Below, in pieces: positions 17,416-28,345 of a stretch of DNA of 64,000 nucleotides; position 1 is the first letter of the stretch, and every line of letters starts with the position of its first letter. The notes beneath the pieces were generated by a model. That model did no database searches and was not told the DNA's origin. It saw only the letters and a list, made by a program, of their open reading frames with translations. The translations under genes were made by a program, and so were the position numbers. Source of the DNA: Micromonospora citrea. Lineage in GTDB: Bacteria; Actinomycetota; Actinomycetes; Mycobacteriales; Micromonosporaceae. The stretch lies in contig NZ_FMHZ01000002.1 in the NCBI RefSeq assembly GCF_900090315.1, forward strand, positions 6,790,501-6,854,500, written 5' to 3'.

Positions 17416-17456
17416 GATCATGGTCGGGCGCGTGCCCGCCCGTGGGCAGGCTCGGG

Positions 17457-17813
17457 TCAGGCGGTGTCCAGGGCCGTGACCGGGCGGACCTCGATCGGCA
17501 GGGTGGTCGCCCGGGACAGCTTCGCCGCCCAGCCCAGCGCCGCGTCCAGATCCGGCGCGGCGATCACGGTGAAGCCGCCGACGTGCTCCTTGCCCTCGGC
17601 GAACGGGCCGTCGGTCAGCAACGTCTCGTCGTCGCGGACCCGGACCACCCGGGCGGTGTGGGCCAGCGCCAGCCCGGCGCCGAAGACCCAGACGCCGCTG
17701 CGGCGCATCTCCTGGTTGACGGCCCCGACGTCCCGCATGATCGGCTCGAGGAACTCCGGCGGCGGCGGGGCGTCGCCGTCGGGCTGGATCACGTTGAGCA
17801 CGAAGTTCGGCAT
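17457..17813 (-). CDS. YCII-related domain protein
   Basis: A 118-aa YCII-type protein: NFVLNVIQPDG at the N-terminus, GVWVFGAGLALAHTARVVRV, LLTDGPFAEGKEHVGGFTVI and DLDAALGWAAKLS. These ferredoxin-like-fold proteins are often encoded next to ECF sigma factors of the SigJ/ECF41 kind and may be ring-cleaving or sensory. No sigma factor gene is nearby. The start ATG follows GAGAGGAAGCTGCG. Confidence 0.85.
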   Translation of the reverse strand: MPNFVLNVIQPDGDAPPPPEFLEPIMRDVGAVNQEMRRSGVWVFGAGLALAHTARVVRVRDDETLLTDGPFAEGKEHVGGFTVIAAPDLDAALGWAAKLSRATTLPIEVRPVTALDTA

Positions 17814-17984
17814 CGCAGCTTCCTCTCGTCGGGTGGCCGGCGTCGCCCGGCCTCTCCCGTCTACACGAACGGCGGCCCGTCGGATCGACGACGCGCTGCC
17901 CGGGCCGCGCCGGATATGCCCTCGGCGTCGGAGATGCCGCGCCGGGAACGCCGCCGCGCCGGGAACGCCGCCCGCCCCGGCGGG

Positions 17985-18650
17985 TCAGCGGCCGGCGACC
18001 AGCAGCGCGACGGTGGTCACCAGCCCGGCGACGAGCACGACGGCCATCGGCCGCGGGCCGAGCACGGCGTGCCGGCGATCCGCCAGGACCTTCGCCGGCA
18101 CCAGGCCGACCAGCGGGCCCAGCAGGGTCACCACCAGGGCCAACACGGGCAGCCCGACCGCGAGTTCGCCGCCGTATCGGTCGCCCGCCGCCCGCGCCGC
18201 GCCCCCGAGGGCGTACGCGAGCACGGCGCCGGCCACCCCGCAGAGCGCCAGCAGCGGGTTGACCGAGCCCGGCAGGTCACCGGGCTGGCGGGTCCGGTTC
18301 AGCAGCTCCCGCACCCCGTCGAGCAGCGGCACCGGGTCGGCGGTGGCGCCGGGAGCCGGGGCTGGCGGCCCGCCCGCCCGACGGCCGCTGCCGCCCAGCC
18401 GGCCGCGCAACTGCTGCCACAGGTGGGCGGCCTCGGCGTCGACCCGCTCCTGCAGCTCCCGCGCGTCGACGAGTTCCCGCTCGGCGCGCGCGAGCGCGGC
18501 CTCGGCGTCGGCCACCGCCCGTTCGGCGGCGGCGCACTGCTGCTCGTGCCAGGTGTGCGCCTCGGCCCGCTGGGCGCGTACCCGCGCGGTCAGCTCGGCC
18601 AGCCGCCGAAGCTGGTCGGCGTACGTCTCACTGGTCACCGGTTCGTTCAT
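17985..18650 (-). CDS. Coiled-coil membrane protein, last gene of FtsK-like operon
   Basis: A 221-aa protein of unknown function. Residues 10-85 are a long coiled coil (RLAELTARVRAQRAEAHTWH, then AERAVADAEAALARAERELV). A Gly/Pro linker follows, then four hydrophobic segments (PLLALCGVAGAVLAYALGG; LAVGLPVLALVVTLLGPLVG; PMAVVLVAGLVTTVALLVAG). Its ATG overlaps the stop of the FtsK-like gene by four bases, so translation is coupled. It is the only clear membrane protein in the operon and may anchor or form a channel for the ATPase. Confidence 0.8.
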   Translation of the reverse strand: MNEPVTSETYADQLRRLAELTARVRAQRAEAHTWHEQQCAAAERAVADAEAALARAERELVDARELQERVDAEAAHLWQQLRGRLGGSGRRAGGPPAPAPGATADPVPLLDGVRELLNRTRQPGDLPGSVNPLLALCGVAGAVLAYALGGAARAAGDRYGGELAVGLPVLALVVTLLGPLVGLVPAKVLADRRHAVLGPRPMAVVLVAGLVTTVALLVAGR

Positions 18651-21310
18651 CGCGACGGTCCGTAGGGGATGATCACCTGACCGGTGCGGTGCACCGCCCG
18701 GTCGAAGAACAGCCCGCGCCAGGGGCGGGGATACCAGTCCGGGCCGCCGGTGCCCGGATAGAGCGACGAGCCCAGCTCGCCCCCGTGGGCGTCCAGCGCC
18801 ACCCAGGCGCCGATCTGGTCCGTCCGCGCCGCCGGTCCACCCAGGTCGGCGCGCATCCGGGCGACGCCCCGCCACCACGCCAGCACGTGGGTGCGCCGCT
18901 CCGGCCCGTCGTGCAGGATCCGGCGCAGCTCCTCCAGCCCGGTGCGCCGGCCCACCCGCGTCCCGAGCGTCCCGGCCGCCGCGTCGACGGCGAACAGCAG
19001 CAGGTAGTGCGGCACGCCCGGCGCCTCGAGCCCTTCGGCGGTCTCGGCCATCAGCTCGCCGACGGTCTCCTCGTCGTACCAGGCGGCGTCGTCGGCGAGG
19101 TCCTCGTAGAGCGAGCGGGCCGCCGGGTCGGCGTCCGGGTCGAGGCAGGCGATGGAGAACCGGGCCGTGCCGGGCCGGTGCTGGCGGGCCAGCGAGCGGG
19201 CCGCCGCGTCGAGCACCGCGCACGCCTCGTCCACCCGGGTGCCGAGCACCGCCAGGTTGCGACCGGGCGCCCGGGGCAGCCGTAGCGCCGCCGAGCGCGC
19301 CTGCACGTCGATGATCTCGCCGAGCAGCGCGACGGGCGTACGCGGGTGACCGGTCTCCGGGGCGGCCAGCGCCCGGAAGTCCGGCGCGTCGGCGAGCCGG
19401 GGAATCGCGTCGCCGTCGAAGAGGCGGGCCGGGGCGGCGTCCTGCGGGCGCATCCGCCACAGCCGGTGCTGCAACTCGCTCCACGTCTCCCAGTCGCTCG
19501 CCGACGGGATCCGGGCGATCTGGTTGCCCTCGGCCATGCCCGACTCGGCGTTGACGACCGCGTGGTGCCGGGGCAGCGACTGGGCGGCGTCGTTGCGTTC
19601 GGCGAGGATCCGCAGCGCCTTGGGCAGGGCGATGCGCAGCGTGAACTGGGCGACCAGGGCGGGACGCCCCCACAGCGCCTCGATGCCGCGCACGTCCTGC
19701 GAGGCGAGTACCAGGTGGATGCCCTGCGATCGGCCGCGCCGCGCCAGGTCCTCCAGCAGGTCGGCGGCCTCCCGGGCGACCACGTCCCGCCCGGCCAGGA
19801 GCATCTGGAACTCGTCGACCACCGCCACGATCCGTGGCCAGTGCCCGGTCGGGTCGACCGCCCGCAGCTCGGCGAGCTTGGTGACCTCGTGCTTCTTGGC
19901 CGCGTCGGCCCGCCGGCGCAGCTCCTCGGCGAGGAAGCGCAGCAGCGCCAGGCCGAACTCCCGGTCGGTGTTGACGTTGATCCCGACGAGCCGCATGTGC
20001 GGCAGCCAGCTCGGGTCGCGCCGACCCTGGGCGAACCGGGCGAAGGACACCCCCTCCTTGAAGTCCAGCAGATAGAACTCCAGCTCGGCGGGGGAGTAGC
20101 GGGCGGCCAGCGCGCCGATCCAGGCGAAGATCAGGTTCGTCTTGCCGGTGCCGGACGGTCCGCCGATCAGCGCGTGCGGCGGGTAGTCGCCGAGGGTGAG
20201 CTGCACCGGCCGGCCGTGCGGGCCCTCGCCGATCGGCGCGGTCAGCCCGGTGGCCGAGTCCTCGCGCCACATCCGCTCCGGCGGCGGCAGCAGGTCGGTG
20301 AACGGGGTGGGTGCGGGGCCGGCGTTCACCCGCGCCGCCACCTCGCGGCAGGTCTCGGTGACCAGGGTCGCGGGCGGCGGCGGGTCGAGCCGGACGGGCA
20401 GCGCGCCGATCCAGGTGGCGTCCCGGTCGACCGTCACCCGGGTCACCGTCCGGTCGTCGGGCAGCGCGACGCCCCGGACCACCAGGTGCACGCCGCAGGC
20501 GGCCCCGGTGCGGACCACCCGGTCGAGCTGGCCGCGCTCGTGCCGGGACAGCTCGTCCCCGCCGAGCAGCACCGCCACCCGCCACGGCTCGGGCCGTCGG
20601 CCGGTGGCGGCGGCCAGCTCGCGCAGCGAGCTGTGCTCCCCGGCCAGCACGGTCTCGTTGATCCGGCGGATCTGCTCCACGAGGTCGTCGAGCAGCCGGG
20701 CCAGCCCGCCGGGACCGACGAAGGTGAGCAGCCCGGCGGTGCCGAGCGGGGCGAAGCCGGCCAGCCCGCCGCCCAGGTGGTCCGGGTCGTAGCCGACCAG
20801 CCGGACGGTGCCCGGGTCGGCGCGGCCGACGGCGCGCAGCAGCAGCGCCGAGACCACCGCCTCGCAACCCTCGCGGTCGTCCCCGGCCAGCTCGACGTGG
20901 CCGGCGTCGAGCAGCGGCACCAGCGCGGGCACCGGTTCCGCGCCCGGAATGCGTACCGTGCCGATCCGCAGCGCGCCCGGCGGCTCCGCGCGCCGTACCG
21001 GGGTGGGGCGCCAGCGCGCCCAGTCGGCGGACGCGGCGCCGGGGGCCTCCCGCAGCGCGGCGTCCGCGGCGCGACGGGCCAGTTCGGCGAGGCGCGCCGC
21101 GTGCCGGTCCTCGATCTCGGCCAGTCGGCGGTCCCGCTGCGCGCCGACCCGTTCCGGCACGGCTGCCGCGGCCCGCCGCACCTTCGCCAGCCGCTCGCGG
21201 GCCGCGGTCAGCTCCTCGTGCGCCGTCGACAGCCGGGTCCGGGTCGCGCCGAGGGCCTCGCCGAGCATGCCCCGGACCCGGTCGACCAGCTGCGTCCGCC
21301 GGTCAGCCAT
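18647..21310 (-). CDS. FtsK/SpoIIIE-like P-loop ATPase
   Basis: An 887-aa ATPase. Residues 1-90 are coiled coil; 120-330 resemble a degenerate ATPase-like domain. The FtsK/SpoIIIE motor follows, with Walker A at 383-391 (GGPSGTGKT) and Walker B at 495-501 (IVAVVDEF), then RSQGIHLVLASQDVRGIEAL. Unlike FtsK it has no N-terminal membrane helices and no C-terminal gamma domain; unlike EccC of type VII secretion it has one intact P-loop. The start ATG overlaps the upstream stop by eight bases. Such motors pump DNA or export proteins. The small helical protein at the operon head recalls WXG100-like substrates, so a secretion-like role is possible but unproven. Confidence 0.85.
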   Translation of the reverse strand: MADRRTQLVDRVRGMLGEALGATRTRLSTAHEELTAARERLAKVRRAAAAVPERVGAQRDRRLAEIEDRHAARLAELARRAADAALREAPGAASADWARWRPTPVRRAEPPGALRIGTVRIPGAEPVPALVPLLDAGHVELAGDDREGCEAVVSALLLRAVGRADPGTVRLVGYDPDHLGGGLAGFAPLGTAGLLTFVGPGGLARLLDDLVEQIRRINETVLAGEHSSLRELAAATGRRPEPWRVAVLLGGDELSRHERGQLDRVVRTGAACGVHLVVRGVALPDDRTVTRVTVDRDATWIGALPVRLDPPPPATLVTETCREVAARVNAGPAPTPFTDLLPPPERMWREDSATGLTAPIGEGPHGRPVQLTLGDYPPHALIGGPSGTGKTNLIFAWIGALAARYSPAELEFYLLDFKEGVSFARFAQGRRDPSWLPHMRLVGINVNTDREFGLALLRFLAEELRRRADAAKKHEVTKLAELRAVDPTGHWPRIVAVVDEFQMLLAGRDVVAREAADLLEDLARRGRSQGIHLVLASQDVRGIEALWGRPALVAQFTLRIALPKALRILAERNDAAQSLPRHHAVVNAESGMAEGNQIARIPSASDWETWSELQHRLWRMRPQDAAPARLFDGDAIPRLADAPDFRALAAPETGHPRTPVALLGEIIDVQARSAALRLPRAPGRNLAVLGTRVDEACAVLDAAARSLARQHRPGTARFSIACLDPDADPAARSLYEDLADDAAWYDEETVGELMAETAEGLEAPGVPHYLLLFAVDAAAGTLGTRVGRRTGLEELRRILHDGPERRTHVLAWWRGVARMRADLGGPAARTDQIGAWVALDAHGGELGSSLYPGTGGPDWYPRPWRGLFFDRAVHRTGQVIIPYGPSR

Positions 21311-22673
21311 CGACGCCCCGCGGCCGCGGCTCCCCGCCCCCGCCGGTGGTCGGGCGACCCGCCGGCGGGCTCGACCAGACGCGGCCACCGGCGCCGGGCC
21401 GGCCCGCGCCCGCCGCGCCGCGACCGGCGCCCGCCGCGGGCGGCGCCGCCGGGCCGCCGGCGCTCGGCCGTCCACCGCCCGTCGGGCCGTCGGCGCTCGG
21501 CCGTCCACCGCCCGCCGGGCCGTCGGAAGCCGGCCGTCCACCTCCCGCCGGCCCACCGGTGCCGGACGGCCCGCCGCCCGCCGGGGCGTTCCGCCGGGCG
21601 GCGGCCGCCCGCTCGGCCGCCGCGACGGCCTGCTCGCGCGCCGAGGCCGCCCGGTCGGTGGCCGCGGCGACCCGCTCCCGGGCGGCGTCCGCCCGCTCCC
21701 GCGCGCCGGCGGCGCGCCGCTCCCACTCGGCGTCGGCCGCCCGGCGGCTCGCGGCGTCGGCCCGCCGGTCCCGTTCCTCGTCGGCCTGGCGCGCCCGGGC
21801 CGCCTCGGCCCGCCGGTCCCGCTCGTCGCCGGCCGGCAGGTCGCGGCCGAGCCGGGCCAGCAGCACGCCGGTGAGCACCCCCGCGGTGACCGCCGGATCG
21901 GCCGCGTGCGGCCGCTCGGCCTCGTCGCGGCGCGGTGGCGGCATCCGGCAGACCCGGGTCAGCAGGGTGTCCAGCACCGGCGCGGGCAGCCCGGGCAGCA
22001 GGTCCCGGACCCGGCCGTCCAGCTCGCTGTGCAGCCGCCCCAGATCGTCGGCGCGCGGCGGGTGCCCGAGAAGCTCCCGGGCCAGGTCGCGCAGCAGCGG
22101 CGGGGCCACCGCGGCCAGGCCGAGGCCGACGTCGGCGTGCGCGCGGCGCAGCTCGGCGTGCAGCCGGCCCCGGTCGCCGGAGCGGACCCCGTCGACGACC
22201 CGGCGCAGCAGCTCGCGGGAGTCGCCGACCCGCTCGTCCGGGTCGTCCGGCGGACCCTCCCGGCCGCCGGTCAGCTCGGCCACCCGCACCGACCACCAGC
22301 GGCGCAGCTTCACCTCGCCGGCCGGCTCGGGCGCCGCCGCGACCGGTGCCGCCTCGCGCGGGGCGTCGTGCGCCGGCCGCCGCTGCTGCCGCTCCGGCCC
22401 GGGCGCGGGCCCGCCGTCGGGCCCCAGCCCGATCGCGGCCAGGTACGCCGAGAGCTGCTCCTGCGCGACGCGCAGCGCGTACCCGGCGGTCTCGGCGTGC
22501 TCGGTGGCGGCCGAGAGCTCCGGCACGCCCATCGGGTCGGCCGACTCCTGACGCACCCAGCGCAGCCGCTCCGCGGCCAGCCCGAACGCTTCCAGCGCCT
22601 GGGCGAGCTGGGCGATCGGCAGTTCCTCGGCGGCGGCGCGGACCTGCGCGCCCACGTCCTCGACGATGGACAC
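21303..22673 (-). CDS. Helical protein with Gly/Pro repeat tail, FtsK-like operon
   Basis: A 456-aa protein without a recognised family. The N-terminus (about 1-85) is helical (VRAAAEELPIAQLAQALEAF). A middle domain (about 120-270) includes VKLRRWWSVRVAELTGG and LHSELDGRVRDLLPGLP. A long charged coiled-coil region follows (about 280-370, EERDRRADAASRRAADAEWE). The last 80 residues are Gly/Pro-rich with an 11-residue tandem repeat (DGPAGGGRPSA type). It begins with GTG 9 bases after the preceding gene and overlaps the FtsK-like gene by eight bases. A scaffold or adaptor for the motor is a reasonable guess only. Confidence 0.75.
   Translation of the reverse strand: MSIVEDVGAQVRAAAEELPIAQLAQALEAFGLAAERLRWVRQESADPMGVPELSAATEHAETAGYALRVAQEQLSAYLAAIGLGPDGGPAPGPERQQRRPAHDAPREAAPVAAAPEPAGEVKLRRWWSVRVAELTGGREGPPDDPDERVGDSRELLRRVVDGVRSGDRGRLHAELRRAHADVGLGLAAVAPPLLRDLARELLGHPPRADDLGRLHSELDGRVRDLLPGLPAPVLDTLLTRVCRMPPPRRDEAERPHAADPAVTAGVLTGVLLARLGRDLPAGDERDRRAEAARARQADEERDRRADAASRRAADAEWERRAAGARERADAARERVAAATDRAASAREQAVAAAERAAAARRNAPAGGGPSGTGGPAGGGRPASDGPAGGGRPSADGPTGGGRPSAGGPAAPPAAGAGRGAAGAGRPGAGGRVWSSPPAGRPTTGGGGEPRPRGVDG
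21455..21553. repeat. 33-bp tandem repeat inside a coding region, about three copies
   Basis: The element CTCGGCCGTCCACCGCCC and its flanks recur with a 33-base period (GGCCGTCC begins at 21466, 21499 and 21532). It encodes the 11-residue GGGRPSADGP-type repeat near the C-terminus of the minus-strand protein at 21303-22673. The third copy is diverged. Confidence 0.8.
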
Positions 22674-22682
22674 GGCCCGGCC

Positions 22683-22943
22683 TCAGAGCGTCGCGATGTA
22701 GAGCTGCGCCTGCTCGACCGCGACGAGTGTCGCGGCGAGGCACTCCTCCAGCTCCTGGCTGGCCTGGGTCAGCGAGGACTGGGCCGCCTCCACCGTCTCG
22801 TGCCCGCTGCCCTCCAGCGCGCCGGCCAGCGTCTGCTGCGCCTCGGCCAGCTTCTCGCCGGCCGCCTGCACGGCGCTCTGGCCGTCGCCGATCTGTTGGA
22901 GCGCGACATCGATGGCTGCCTTGAGCTCGGCGACGCTCGCCAC
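22683..22943 (-). CDS. Small helical WXG100-sized protein, first gene of FtsK-like operon
   Basis: An 86-aa, almost fully helical acidic protein: ASVAELKAAIDVALQQIGDG, then AVQAAGEKLAEAQQTLAGAL, then VEAAQSSLTQASQELEECLA. The size and helix-turn-helix hairpin organisation recall WXG100 proteins, but no WxG is present; a GSGHETV stretch sits where the turn would be. The GTG at 22943 is chosen because AGGAGG lies 8 bases upstream. It heads four same-strand genes with gaps or overlaps under 10 bases. It may be the substrate or a structural partner of the FtsK-like ATPase. Confidence 0.75.
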   Translation of the reverse strand: MASVAELKAAIDVALQQIGDGQSAVQAAGEKLAEAQQTLAGALEGSGHETVEAAQSSLTQASQELEECLAATLVAVEQAQLYIATL

Positions 22944-23066
22944 GGCGAAACCTCCTGGGGGCGGGGAGGCCTCCATTAGAGCCTACGGTCGGGGTGCGGG
23001 AACATCCGCCCTGTCAGTGTTCCTGCCCCGGTGACCGGTTGTCGACCGGAAGCGCCCGGAGTCCGG

Positions 23067-23471
23067 TCAACGGGACCCGTCGGACGGGTCGGCGCGGTCG
23101 CGCAGCCAGCGCGGGCCGTACACCTCGGCACCCTCGTCGGTGACCCGTTCCCGCAGCTCACGGTCGGCCGTGACCACCAACCGCCGGCGGTCCGGCGCGG
23201 CGGCGACGAGCGCGACCACGGCGTCGTCACCGGAGCCCGCCGCGGCCACCACCCGGACCCCGGACGTGCCCGGCACGTCGCGGGCGCGGCCCTCCACCAC
23301 CAGCACCACCTCGACCGGCGGCGGCAGCTCCGGGGGCAGCCCGGCCGCGGCCACCGGGGCCAGCGAGTCGCGCAGCCGGGCGGTGGCGCCGGCCCGGTCC
23401 CGCCACCAGCCGTCCGGGCGGGAACCCACCACGTTGGCGGCGTCAACGATCAGCAGAGGCGTCGCGTCCAT
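23067..23471 (-). CDS. NYN-domain (YacP-like) nuclease
   Basis: A 134-aa single-domain protein of the PIN-like NYN fold: PLLIVDAANVVGSRPDGWWR near the N-terminus provides the first acidic residue, VEVVLVVEGRAR the second strand, GSGDDAVVALVAAA the central acidic pair, and RRLVVTADRELRERVTDEGA the last. Related proteins (YacP/Rae1) cut RNA, in some cases on the ribosome. It starts with ATG at 23471. It lies upstream of and on the same strand as the FtsK-like operon, with a 123-base gap, so it is probably separate. Confidence 0.85.
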   Translation of the reverse strand: MDATPLLIVDAANVVGSRPDGWWRDRAGATARLRDSLAPVAAAGLPPELPPPVEVVLVVEGRARDVPGTSGVRVVAAAGSGDDAVVALVAAAPDRRRLVVTADRELRERVTDEGAEVYGPRWLRDRADPSDGSR

Positions 23472-23524
23472 CCCGCCAGCCTGCCATCCCGCCCGCCCCG
23501 CGAGGCGTAAGGAGGGGCCACCCG

Positions 23525-23615
23525 CCACCGCCGACGCGGCAGGGTGCCCTCCCGCGAGGTGCGACGGGGGCCTTCCCCCACCGCCGACGCGGGAAAGGTG
23601 CCCTCCCGCGCGAGG
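23525..23615. repeat. Two imperfect 35-38 bp direct repeats upstream of the Clp gene
   Basis: CCACCGCCGACGCGGCAGGG and its continuation (23525-23559) recurs at 23578-23615 with two small differences; both copies include GGTGCCCTCCCGCG. They occupy the leader between the divergent NYN and Clp genes. No heat-shock HAIR or CIRCE element was recognised. Confidence 0.6.
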
Positions 23616-23724
23616 GCCCGGGCCGCCGACGCACGCGGGCGGCCCGGGCGTGGCGGGCGTTTGTCGGGCCGACCGCCGGGTAGCCCCTGGCGACCGTGCC
23701 GCGCCCGAGCAGCGGAGGACAGAG

Positions 23725-26280
<2,556 letters not shown>

Positions 26281-26294
26281 GCCGGAGGGCGGAC

Positions 26295-26465
26295 ATGACC
26301 GAACCGGAGGAGACCCAGGAAGAGACCGACCGCACCGATCGGATCCTGGCGCCGCCGACGGCGAACCCCGCCCGGGTGCAGGTGCCGCCGGAGGGCCTGG
26401 GCCAGCAGCAGGGCGACGAGCCGGAGCCGCCGGCGTCCGACCGTCGCGGTCGAGAGGAGGGCTGA
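26295..26465 (+). CDS. Small acidic proline-rich protein after the Clp gene
   Basis: A 56-aa hydrophilic peptide (TEPEETQEETDRTDRILAPP, then QVPPEGLGQQQGDEPEPPAS). It looks disordered, with no family recognised. Support comes from GGAGGGCGGAC before ATG and from its stop overlapping the next start by one base (TGATG). It probably belongs to the clp operon and could be an adaptor or simply a linker peptide. Confidence 0.55.
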   Translation: MTEPEETQEETDRTDRILAPPTANPARVQVPPEGLGQQQGDEPEPPASDRRGREEG

Positions 26466-26815
26466 TGGTACGCGAGCAGCGGCTCGATCCCGAGGTGGAG
26501 GTCCTCTGGGACGACTTCCACGCCCAGGTGAACGTCCCGTCCGAGCAACTGCGGCAGTGGCTGCTCACCCGCGGCTCGGGGGAGGAGTCGTTCGGGCCGG
26601 ACCCGGACCTCGACCTGCCCGAACCGGGCCGGCAGATCCTGCGGGTGCTCAGCAAGCGCAAGGTGGACCTCACCCCGGAGGACATCAGGGTGATGCAGGA
26701 CGCGATCGACGAGATCCAGAACCTGCTGGAGGCGAAGCCGCCCCGCGGCAACGCCGACGACGAGTGGCGGCACGCGCTGCTCGACCTGGGCCACGACGTC
26801 CTCGTCGAACGCTGA
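26465..26815 (+). CDS. DUF3140 protein
   Basis: A 116-aa protein of the DUF3140 type: VEVLWDDFHAQVNVPSEQLR with QWLLTR, then PGRQILRVLSKRKVDLTPED, IRVMQDAIDEIQNL and DDEWRHALLDLGHDVL. The family is uncharacterised, helical and acidic. It overlaps the previous small gene by one base, making a three-gene unit with the Clp ATPase. A strong hairpin follows at 26899. Confidence 0.85.
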   Translation: MVREQRLDPEVEVLWDDFHAQVNVPSEQLRQWLLTRGSGEESFGPDPDLDLPEPGRQILRVLSKRKVDLTPEDIRVMQDAIDEIQNLLEAKPPRGNADDEWRHALLDLGHDVLVER

Positions 26816-26898
26816 CCGGCCCACGTCGCGGCGCTGACCCCCGGACCACGTCGCGCCGGGGGCCGACCGCTTCGCGGCGGAAATCGTAGACCGACGCA

Positions 26899-26936
26899 CC
26901 GACGGCGTACCGGGCCTGCTCCCGGTACGCCGTCGG
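26899..26936. terminator. 16-bp perfect hairpin between converging genes
   Basis: CCGACGGCGTACCGGG at 26899-26914 pairs fully with 26921-26936 around the loop CCTGCT. It lies between the DUF3140 gene and the converging small gene at 26946 and can terminate both. Confidence 0.75.
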
Positions 26937-26945
26937 CCGGCACCG

Positions 26946-27188
26946 TCAGCCGTGGTCGCTCTCCAGGCTGCCGATCGTCAGGCCCGCGGCGTCGGCCGCC
27001 GCCTCGCGGTCGGCGCGCGCCCGCTCCTCGCGGGTCAGCAGGTTGGCGTACTCCGTCACGTCCGCCGGGTCGGGCACCTCGGGCAGGCGACGCAGGAACG
27101 CCTCCACGTCGCGGGCGGCGGACGTGTGCGCGGCGGCCGCCTGCCGGAGGATCTCCCGGTCGTCGGCGGCGGGGTAGAGATCGGTCAT
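26946..27188 (-). CDS. Small hypothetical protein
   Basis: An 80-aa acidic helical protein (DLYPAADDREILRQAAAAHT, AARDVEAFLRRLPEVPDPAD, LLTREERARADREAAADAAG). No family is recognised. It starts with ATG and lies 19 bases after the LysR gene on the same strand, so it may be co-transcribed with it. The codon pattern is normal for the genome. Confidence 0.6.
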   Translation of the reverse strand: MTDLYPAADDREILRQAAAAHTSAARDVEAFLRRLPEVPDPADVTEYANLLTREERARADREAAADAAGLTIGSLESDHG

Positions 27189-27207
27189 GTCCGCCTGATA
27201 CCCGGCG

Positions 27208-28236
27208 CTACGCCGTTCGCACCCCGTCCGTGCCGGCGGTCGTCAGCCCCCGCGCCCCGTCCGGGCCGGCGGTCGTCGGCCCCCGCGCCCCGAAGCCCGG
27301 GTTGCGCAGCAGCCAGGACAGGTAGTCCGGGTGCGCCGCCAACGAGTCGGTGTACGCGGCCAGCGCGGTCTCCAGCACCGCGTCGGCGTCCCGGGCGGCG
27401 GGGGAGTCCGGGTGCCAGCCCAGCATCAGCCGCCAGCGCAGCGGCGTCCCGGCCAGCATCCGGGTGACCAGCCCGGCGACCGGGCGGAAGGTGGCCTGGC
27501 ACAGCGCCACCGCCTCGCCGGAGTCGACCATGTCGATGCAGACGCGCACGTCCGCCTCGTACAGCTTGCGGGGGGTGAAGCCGGCGCGGGCGCAGGCGGC
27601 GGCGAAGCAGTCGCCGAAGCAGCCGTCGCCCGGCGCCGCCACCCACTGCTCACGGCGCAGGTCCGCCAGGGGCACCTCGGCCCGGTCGGCCAGCGGATGC
27701 TGTTCGGGCAGCATGACGAGCACCGGGTCGACCGCCACCTCCCGCCAGCTCAGCCCGCACTCCGCCGGCGGCGCGGCGTCGCCGCACACCCCGATCAGCG
27801 CGAAGTCCAGCCGACCGCCGGCCACCAGCTGGGCCAGTTCCTCGGCCGACCAGGAGGCGTGGGTGGTGATCTGCGCCGGCGGGGGATCGGCGGCGAGCCG
27901 GTGCACGAGCCGGCCGAGGATCGGGCTGTTCACCCCGCCGAGCCGGTAGCGCCGGGGAGCGTCCCCGGCGCCGGCCAGCCGGGCCGCCTCGTCCTGCAGG
28001 CCTTTCATGGCCGGCAGCAGCACCCGCGCCCGGGCGAGCACCAGCTCGCCGAGGGCGGTGGGCCGCGCGCCGCGGCGGTCCCGTTCGAACAGCGGCCCGC
28101 CCAACGTCCGCTCGATGCGCTGGAGCTGGGCGGTGAGCGCCGGCTGGGCCAGGCCGAGCGTCGAGGCCGCCTTGGTCACACTCCCCGTCTCCGCGATCGC
28201 GCAGACCACCCTCAGGTGTCGCAGCTCCAGATTCAT
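27208..28236 (-). CDS. LysR-family transcriptional regulator
   Basis: A 342-aa LysR regulator. The N-terminal winged helix (ELRHLRVVCAIAETGSVTKA with ASTLGLAQPALTAQLQRIE) is typical, followed by RTLGGPLFERDRRGARPTALG. The effector-binding domain spans about 90-310. It contains four cysteines in a short span (ECGLSWRE, DGCFGDCFAAACARAGF), which could make it redox-sensitive. The last 27 residues are a Gly/Thr repeat (GARGPTTAGPDGARGLTTAG) outside the family fold, matching a small DNA tandem at 27225-27295. No divergent target operon is present; the nearest plus-strand gene is the peptidase at 29136. Confidence 0.88.
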   Translation of the reverse strand: MNLELRHLRVVCAIAETGSVTKAASTLGLAQPALTAQLQRIERTLGGPLFERDRRGARPTALGELVLARARVLLPAMKGLQDEAARLAGAGDAPRRYRLGGVNSPILGRLVHRLAADPPPAQITTHASWSAEELAQLVAGGRLDFALIGVCGDAAPPAECGLSWREVAVDPVLVMLPEQHPLADRAEVPLADLRREQWVAAPGDGCFGDCFAAACARAGFTPRKLYEADVRVCIDMVDSGEAVALCQATFRPVAGLVTRMLAGTPLRWRLMLGWHPDSPAARDADAVLETALAAYTDSLAAHPDYLSWLLRNPGFGARGPTTAGPDGARGLTTAGTDGVRTA

Positions 28237-28345
28237 AGAGTGACGGTATGACCCCGCAGCGGCCGACGGAAGGGCCCGAGCGGATCAACACTTGCCGATG
28301 CGTACCCGAATCGTCGCCCCGTCGTCCCGCGACGGCGTCGGCGGC

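Noticed and set aside
22683..22943. True WXG100 (EsxA-like) protein
   Set aside because: Size and helices fit, but there is no WxG motif and no EccB, EccD or mycosin gene in the window, so only a resemblance is claimed.
27225..27295. Direct repeats at the LysR 3' end as a possible attachment site
   Set aside because: They are two copies of a 33-base unit inside the coding tail; no integrase or tRNA gene is near.
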